A stretch of DNA of 64,000 nt, taken from contig JANRIO010000033.1 in assembly GCA_033764875.1 (NCBI GenBank), forward strand, positions 1-64,000, given 5' to 3'. The translations under genes were made by a program, and so were the position numbers. The notes under the pieces are model-generated. The model saw only the letters and a list, made by a program, of their open reading frames with translations. It had not been told where the DNA came from and ran no database searches. This stretch comes from AWTP1-13 sp033764875. GTDB lineage: Bacteria; Pseudomonadota; Alphaproteobacteria; Rhizobiales; Hyphomicrobiaceae. Shown here in pieces: positions 59,337-64,000 of the stretch. The stretch's first letter is position 1. The number at the start of each line of letters is the position of its first letter.

Positions 59337-60059
59337 ATGGCCGTCGCAGGGCTCAGGTTGGCAGTCTTCTGCGCCACCGCCGTGCTGGCGCTTGCGGCGC
59401 CGCAGACATCCGTACGTGCCGCCGAGCCCGTCAAGCGCATTGCCGTCTACGTCGAACCCTTCTATCGCGCCGCCGGCGGGCCCGGCGGCACACCGCACGT
59501 CCAGGTCGGCGCCACCTTCGACAGCCTTCTGCGCTCCAATGCGCTCGCCGACATCAATGCCGCCCGCGACCTCGTGACGGCGAAGCCGGGCCTGGTCTCA
59601 CCGATGACGCTGATGGTGCTCGCCATCCGCTACTACGATCTCGGCGCCCGCGACGATGCCGTGTTCTGGTTCTACGCCGCGAAAGACCGCATGCTCTCCC
59701 TGCTCGAGGTCGCCGAGCCCGGCACGCCGGCCCTCGCGCAGGCCTCGCACGCGATCGCGGCCTTCAGCCAGCTCGCCGGCCCGGTCGTCAACGGCTACGC
59801 CTTCTGCGACATCGAGCAGCAGGCCCGGCAGCGGCTGGCGGCGTTCCGCTGGGTCGAGGCCAATCCCTATCAGGCGATATTCCTCGACAGGGTGCCCGCC
59901 CGCGGCCCCGACCGCAAGGCCTTGCTCGGCAAGGCCCTCTCCGCCATCGCGGCGCAGATCGAGAAGGAGCGCGCCTACCTCGCCGACCCCGCCAATCGCA
60001 AGAGGTTCAGGGAGGATCGTCTCAGCAGCGAGACAGACAGCAGGTACTGCTGGCGCTAG
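59337..60059 (+). CDS. Secreted hypothetical protein
   Basis: A 240-residue exported protein, not recognised. The signal peptide is AVFCATAVLALAAPQTSVRA. The mature part shows IAVYVEPFYRAAGGPGGTPH, then helices (LVSPMTLMVLAIRYYDLGAR, AVFWFYAAKDRMLSLLEVAE), one internal Cys (YAFCDIEQQARQ) and a terminal Cys-Trp-Arg. The YDLGARDDAVFWFYAAKDR part resembles helical repeat (Sel1/TPR-like) packing, without being a clear match. ATG 59337 follows GGAGAGGCGGGG. It lies 82 bases after livF and may be cotranscribed. Confidence 0.7.
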   Translation: MAVAGLRLAVFCATAVLALAAPQTSVRAAEPVKRIAVYVEPFYRAAGGPGGTPHVQVGATFDSLLRSNALADINAARDLVTAKPGLVSPMTLMVLAIRYYDLGARDDAVFWFYAAKDRMLSLLEVAEPGTPALAQASHAIAAFSQLAGPVVNGYAFCDIEQQARQRLAAFRWVEANPYQAIFLDRVPARGPDRKALLGKALSAIAAQIEKERAYLADPANRKRFREDRLSSETDSRYCWR

Positions 60060-60182
60060 CACGTCAGCCCTCGAGGCCGGAAGGGAGCAGGAAGCAGGTG
60101 GTCGATCGCTCGCGATTCCTGTGCACCATCGCAAGCCGGCCCGACCATGCGATAGACGCTTAACGACAACCGGGAGGAAGCC

Positions 60183-60815
60183 ATGCCGACACTGGAGATC
60201 TTGGGAGTTCCATTCAGCAACTACGTCCGCAGCGTGCGCATGCTGTGCGAGGAGAAGGGCGTGTCCTATACGCTCAATCCGCTGCTGCCGCAGTGCGACG
60301 AGATCAAGGCGATCCACCCGGCGGGGCAGGTCCCGTGCATGCGCCACGGGGACGTGACGCTGTTCGAGAGCAAGGCGATCGCGACCTACATCGACCGGGT
60401 CTTCCCCGGGCCGAGGTTCATCCCCGACGAGCCCGAGGCCGGCGCCAAGGTCGAGCAATGGGTGTCCTTCGGCAACGTCAAAGTCGACCGCTGGATCATG
60501 CGCGAGTTCGTCGTGCCATCCGTCTTCTTCGACAAGGCCAAAGGCCCCGACACGGCGAGGATCGCCGCGGCGCTGCCCGAGATCGAGAAGGTCTGCGCCG
60601 CCCTCGACAAGGCTGTGGCAGGAACGGGCTATCTCGTCGGCAACAGCCTCACCTACGCCGACATGAACGTTCTGCCCATGCTGAACACCTTTGGCGGCTT
60701 CCCGCAAGGCGCGGAAACATTGGCGAAATTCCCGAGCCTGCAGGCGTACGCCGCCAAGCTGAGCGAGCGGCCGTCGTTCCAGCGCACGGCACCTCCGCCG
60801 CGGGCCAAGAAGTAG
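60183..60815 (+). CDS. Glutathione S-transferase family protein
   Basis: A 210-residue GST. The N-terminal thioredoxin-like domain contains GVPFSNYVRSVRMLCEEKGV, the cis-Pro in HPAGQVPCMRHGD and the glutathione-binding FESKAIATYIDR (ES pair). The C-terminal helical domain has YLVGNSLTYADMNVLPML with the N-capping S/T-x-x-D motif. ATG 60183 follows GGGAGGAAG. The substrate is unknown. Confidence 0.88.
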   Translation: MPTLEILGVPFSNYVRSVRMLCEEKGVSYTLNPLLPQCDEIKAIHPAGQVPCMRHGDVTLFESKAIATYIDRVFPGPRFIPDEPEAGAKVEQWVSFGNVKVDRWIMREFVVPSVFFDKAKGPDTARIAAALPEIEKVCAALDKAVAGTGYLVGNSLTYADMNVLPMLNTFGGFPQGAETLAKFPSLQAYAAKLSERPSFQRTAPPPRAKK

Positions 60816-60842
60816 CCGACGCCTCGTCCGGCAAGTCGGGAT

Positions 60843-60870
60843 CGGCCCCCGTGCCTGCGCATGGGGGCCG
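60843..60870. repeat. GC-rich palindrome after the GST gene
   Basis: CGGCCCCC-N12-GGGGGCCG, an 8-bp perfect stem 27 bases after the GST stop codon. No T-run follows, so it is a hairpin or REP-like element rather than a classic terminator. Confidence 0.4.
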
Positions 60871-61007
60871 GGATGCCGGAGGCAAACCGCCGCCACTGAG
60901 CGCCTTCATCCGGCCCCGGTGGCGACCCGTGCCGCGGCTGCCCCATTGGCAAACGCGGCCCTCGTACCTTATCCTTTACGTCAACATACAAGAACGGGAG
61001 GAGTGCG

Positions 61008-62279
61008 ATGCTTGCCCCACTGACGCGCGAGGAGCGCCTGAGCCTGCAGGAGAAGGCGCAGCGGATGGCCGAGACCATGCCGCTGTCCCAGTTCCACGTC
61101 GGCAATCCCGAGCTTTTCCGCACCGACACCGTATGGCCGTTCTTCGCGCGCCTGCGCCGGGAGGAGCCCGTCCACTACTGCACCGCGAGCCCGGTTGGCG
61201 AGTACTGGTCGGTGACCCGCTACAACGACATCATGCACGTTGAGACGAACCCGCACATCTTCTCCTCCGACGTGCGCCTCGGCGGCATCATGCTGCGCGA
61301 CGTCGATCCCAAGTACGAGTGGCCGAGCTTCATCGCCATGGACGAGCCGGAGCACTCCGCCCAGCGCAAATCCGTGCAGCCGCTGTTCACGCCGCCCAAC
61401 CTTGCCAAGATGGCCGTGTTGATCCGCGAGCGCTCGGCGAGCGTGCTGGACAACCTCCCGCGCAACGAGACCTTCAACTGGGTCGAGCGCGTCTCCATCG
61501 AGCTGACGACGCAGATGCTGGCGACCCTCTTCGACTTCCCCTGGGAGGAGCGGCGCAAGCTCACCCGCTGGTCGGACGTCGCAACGTCGCTGCCGAAGTC
61601 GAAGGTGGTCGAGAACGAGACCCAGCGGCTGGCCGAGCTCGAGGAATGCTACGTCGCCTTCGCCCGGCTTTTCGCCGAGCGCGCCCGTCAAGAGCCCAAG
61701 CCCGACCTGATCTCCATGATGGCCCACAGCGAGGCTACCCGCGGCATGGATCGCGAGAACCTGATGGGCAATCTCATGCTGCTCATCATCGGCGGCAACG
61801 ACACCACCCGCAACTCGATGTCGGGCTCCGTGCTGGCCCTCAACGAGAACCCCGACCAGTACCCCAAGCTCATCGCCAATCCGGCGCTCGTCGACAGCTT
61901 CGTGCCGGAGGTGATCCGCTGGCAGACGCCGCTCGCCCACATGCGCCGCACCGCCAGGCAGGACACCGAGCTCGGCGGCAAGACCATCCGCAAGGGCGAC
62001 CGCGTGGTGATGTGGTACGCCTCCGGCAACCGCGACGAGAGCGTGATCGACAGGCCCGACAGCTTCATCATCGACCGTCCCAACCCGCGCAATCACATGT
62101 CGTTCGGCTTCGGCATCCACCGTTGCCTCGGCATGCGCGTGGCCGAGCTGCAGCTCAAGATCATCTGGGAGGAGATCCTGAAGCGGTTCGGCCGCATCGA
62201 GGTTGTGGGCGAGCCGCGCCGCGTCTACTCGAGCTTCGTCAGGGGCTACGAGTACCTGCCCGTGCGTATCCCGGGTTGA
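61008..62279 (+). CDS. Cytochrome P450
   Basis: Soluble bacterial P450 of 423 residues. The heme-ligand Cys373 is in FGFGIHRCLGMR, the I-helix oxygen-binding motif is GGNDTTRNS (262-270), the ExxR pair is EVIR (301-304), and the early HExxR-type segment is MDEPEHSAQRKSVQPLF. Overall pattern resembles CYP125/CYP142/CYP124-like or CYP108-like enzymes acting on steroids or terpenes; I cannot fix the subfamily. ATG 61008 follows GGGAGGAG. No ferredoxin or reductase gene is adjacent. The 3' end overlaps the convergent YihY gene by 41 bases. Confidence 0.93.
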   Translation: MLAPLTREERLSLQEKAQRMAETMPLSQFHVGNPELFRTDTVWPFFARLRREEPVHYCTASPVGEYWSVTRYNDIMHVETNPHIFSSDVRLGGIMLRDVDPKYEWPSFIAMDEPEHSAQRKSVQPLFTPPNLAKMAVLIRERSASVLDNLPRNETFNWVERVSIELTTQMLATLFDFPWEERRKLTRWSDVATSLPKSKVVENETQRLAELEECYVAFARLFAERARQEPKPDLISMMAHSEATRGMDRENLMGNLMLLIIGGNDTTRNSMSGSVLALNENPDQYPKLIANPALVDSFVPEVIRWQTPLAHMRRTARQDTELGGKTIRKGDRVVMWYASGNRDESVIDRPDSFIIDRPNPRNHMSFGFGIHRCLGMRVAELQLKIIWEEILKRFGRIEVVGEPRRVYSSFVRGYEYLPVRIPG

Positions 62280-63222
62280 AGGGGCCGGCCGCATCGGGCG
62301 TGCCCTCGTCGTTCTGCGCCACGAACGCCTCTCGCGTCGGCGGCTCGGGAAAGCGCGCATCGAGCAGCTCGTGCGCGGCGGTCAGCTTGCGCTTCATCTC
62401 CATGATCGCGCGGTTGAGCTCGGCGCCGAGGATCACGATCAGCGAGCTCATCTGGAAGAACACGAGCGCGCTCATGATCTGCGTCAGTCCGGCATAGAAG
62501 CGCGAGTAGTCCGAGATCGTGATCCAGCGCGCGAAAAGCTGCGCGGCGAGGATCAGCAGCACCATGCTGAGCGCGATGCCGGGCCACACGTCGGCCATGC
62601 GCCGCTTGCCCGCCACGAGCCACAGGTGATAGGCCATCAGCTGCCCCGCCACCCCGACAGTGACGATGGCATAGCGCGAGATCAGCGCGATCCACGTGTT
62701 GTCGGCGAGCCAGAGCAGCCACGCCGGCTTGATGTGGGATGCCACCTGTGGCCCGACGACGACGCCCCACGCCAGCAGCAGCATGCCGGCGGCGCTGAGC
62801 AGCACGAAGCCGCAGCTCTGCAGGACGCAGACGAAGTACGACCGGCGCTCCTTCACCCGGTAGGCGATGTTGAGGGCGGCCCGCAGGCTCTCGATGGCGC
62901 CCGTCGCGAAGAACAGGGCGATGAACGCACCGTACGTCAGCAGGTCGAGCCGGCTGCGGCCCATCACCTTCATGACCTCGGGCGCGATGGCCTCGGCGAC
63001 GGGCTTCGGCGCCATCTCGAACAGCTGCTTGACCGCCTGCTGGGCCAGCGTCTCGTCGGTGAAGTAGCCGGCCAGCGCACCGAGGAAGATGCAGAACGGA
63101 AACAGCGACAGCACGAACGCAAACGCCACGGCGTTGGCCATCGAGAAGCCGCTGTCTGCAAACAGCTCCCGGAACGCCTGCGCGATCGTTCTGATCTGCC
63201 GGAAGAACATGCCCTGCTCCAC
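62239..63222 (-). CDS. YihY/virulence factor BrkB family membrane protein
   Basis: Inner-membrane protein of 327 residues with about six helices, of the YihY/BrkB (formerly RNase BN) family: ANAVAFAFVLSLFPFCIFLG, YGAFIALFFATGAIESLRAA and LIVILGAELNRAIMEMKRKL near the end. The C-terminal ~60 residues are a hydrophilic tail (PEPPTREAFVAQNDEG). ATG 63222 is used; ATG 63210 is possible. Function is uncertain; the old RNase name is not supported for this family. It overlaps the P450 gene's 3' end by 41 bases. Confidence 0.85.
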   Translation of the reverse strand: MEQGMFFRQIRTIAQAFRELFADSGFSMANAVAFAFVLSLFPFCIFLGALAGYFTDETLAQQAVKQLFEMAPKPVAEAIAPEVMKVMGRSRLDLLTYGAFIALFFATGAIESLRAALNIAYRVKERRSYFVCVLQSCGFVLLSAAGMLLLAWGVVVGPQVASHIKPAWLLWLADNTWIALISRYAIVTVGVAGQLMAYHLWLVAGKRRMADVWPGIALSMVLLILAAQLFARWITISDYSRFYAGLTQIMSALVFFQMSSLIVILGAELNRAIMEMKRKLTAAHELLDARFPEPPTREAFVAQNDEGTPDAAGPFNPGYARAGTRSP

Positions 63223-63281
63223 CCCGTCGAGTTTCGGGACGATTCTGCTGCGCCGCCGCCGGAAGAGGTGGCGGACCTTAG

Positions 63282-63302
63282 CGACGGCTCTTTGAGCCGT
63301 CG
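63282..63302. repeat. Palindrome upstream of the YihY gene
   Basis: CGACGGCTC-TTT-GAGCCGTCG, a perfect 9-bp stem, 60 bases upstream of the YihY start on its 5' side, in the divergent gap 63223-63498. No T-run follows on either strand. Nothing else was recognised in this gap except a TACAAT box near 63397 without a matching -35 box. Confidence 0.4.
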
Positions 63303-63498
63303 AGCTTGGCGCGCGATTCTCGGGGGAAGTGATGCAATTCCATCGCGAGCATTCTAGAGAACTACAACCTCCAATTTAAGGAGCGATTGCTTCCGTACAA
63401 TGTAGGATGCGCTGCCGCACTGGCAAATCAGCTTGCCCTTCCGCCCCTTGGTATGCTGCCAATGGTACGGCACCGAATCCCGGGGCAGGGAGGCACGG

Positions 63499-64000
63499 AT
63501 GGCAGCGCTCGAGCTCGCAGCAAAGCTCGCCATTCTCGAGCAGGCGATGAAGCGGCTGGAGACCGAGCTCCAGCACGATCGCAACTGGCGTGCCCTGCGA
63601 GGGTCGGCTCCCGACCCGTCCATTCCCCCCGAGATTGCGGAGGCCCGTACCCGGCACCTGCTCCAGGCCCTGGAGGGCAATCCGATCTATTGCGCGTGGA
63701 GGGACATGCAGGGCGTGGCGAGCCTGCTGCGCGGCGAGCCCTCGCTCTCGGGCCCGCCGGCGGGCTCCCTGCCTCCTGATGCTGGGGAGCCGCCGTCGGC
63801 CCCCGTCGCCGGCGAGCCGCCCGCGCCCAAGGACGACCTCGCCGCCCACTACGAGATGTCCCAGGACGTCGCCGATCTGGTCCGCACCGAGCTCGAGCAG
63901 GCGGGGCGGGAGGCCGGCGCGGCGCGCCCCTCTTCCGGCAAGGGCGGCAAGCGCGGCCGACGGCCGAAGAAGGTGGCAGGCCTCAGCCAGCGGCTCGCCG
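63499..64000 (+). CDS. Hypothetical protein (3' end cut by window)
   Basis: At least 167 codons remain open at the window edge. The N-terminus is helical (LAAKLAILEQAMKRLETELQ), then a Pro-rich middle (LSGPPAGSLPPDAGEPPSAP) and a basic region (GKGGKRGRRPKKVAG) at the visible end. ATG 63499 has GGGAGG upstream. No domain is recognised; DNA or nucleic-acid binding by the basic part is possible but a guess. Confidence 0.55.
   Translation, partial: MAALELAAKLAILEQAMKRLETELQHDRNWRALRGSAPDPSIPPEIAEARTRHLLQALEGNPIYCAWRDMQGVASLLRGEPSLSGPPAGSLPPDAGEPPSAPVAGEPPAPKDDLAAHYEMSQDVADLVRTELEQAGREAGAARPSSGKGGKRGRRPKKVAGLSQRLA

Noticed and set aside
63282..63302. The palindrome upstream of the YihY gene as a terminator
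   Set aside because: No T-run on either strand; it was kept only as a palindrome.
63354..63680. A 108-codon minus-strand frame near the right edge
   Set aside because: It opposes the plus-strand frame from 63499, which has a good ribosome binding site and stays open to the window end; the minus frame has no motif.

Overview
The window is high-GC, gene-dense DNA from an alphaproteobacterium, most likely of the order Hyphomicrobiales (Rhizobiales). The support is the bamE / ubiquinol-cytochrome c chaperone / DUF177 / plsX / fabH / ihfA / merR order, the rhizobial-type flagellar cluster with motC and motE, and the nasT-nasS-nrtABD arrangement. I cannot name a genus from sequence alone. No prophage, IS element, CRISPR array, rRNA or tRNA gene was recognised.

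Layout. (1) 1-5170, minus strand: nitrate assimilation control and uptake, with nasT and nasS followed by nrtA, nrtB and nrtD (cut by the window edge). The 356-base gap before nrtA carries NtrC-like dyads, a sigma-54-like -24/-12 element, a leader with a NasT/ANTAR-type hexaloop hairpin and an intrinsic terminator. (2) 5280-7144: a MaoC-type hydratase, then four tandem copies of a ~58-base hairpin unit directly in front of a DUF2852 membrane-protein gene. (3) 7210-12186: the conserved envelope and lipid block (bamE opposed to the chaperone, DUF177, plsX, fabH, ihfA and merR genes). (4) 12252-17527: a PPTase-like protein, a double MaoC protein, DUF4189, a LivK-type binding protein, a VOC protein and argC. 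(5) 17904-21435, minus: a branched-chain amino-acid type ABC transporter with a fused LivM-LivG protein. (6) 21779-24830: a tiny Lys-rich secreted protein, aroC and fumarylacetoacetase. (7) 25006-30163: histidine degradation (hutF, divergent from hutI-hutH-hutG), without hutU. (8) 30224-31383: small conserved proteins. (9) 31448-52704: a ~21 kb flagellar locus. The minus strand reads motA-fliM-fliN-fliG, two long palindromes, then flhB-orf-flgB-flgC-fliE-flgG-flgA-flgI-motE-flgH-fliL-fliP, fliF-fliH-motB-motC-fliK-SLT; flgF-fliI run divergently. (10) 52718-54513: hppD divergent from an Lrp-type regulator. (11) 54598-59254: a second Liv-type transporter, with its binding protein divergent from livHMGF. 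(12) 59337-64000: a secreted protein, a GST, a cytochrome P450, a YihY/BrkB membrane protein and a partial unknown gene.

How they work together: nitrate uptake is probably under dual nitrogen-status (NtrC) and nitrate (NasS-NasT antitermination) control. Two Liv-type importers, hut genes, hppD and fahA point to use of amino acids as carbon and nitrogen sources. hppD and fahA are two steps of tyrosine breakdown placed ~28 kb apart, with the intermediate steps not in the window. Most genes are translationally coupled by ATGA or TGATG overlaps. Calls rest on reading the translated sequences and recognising motifs; no database search was possible.
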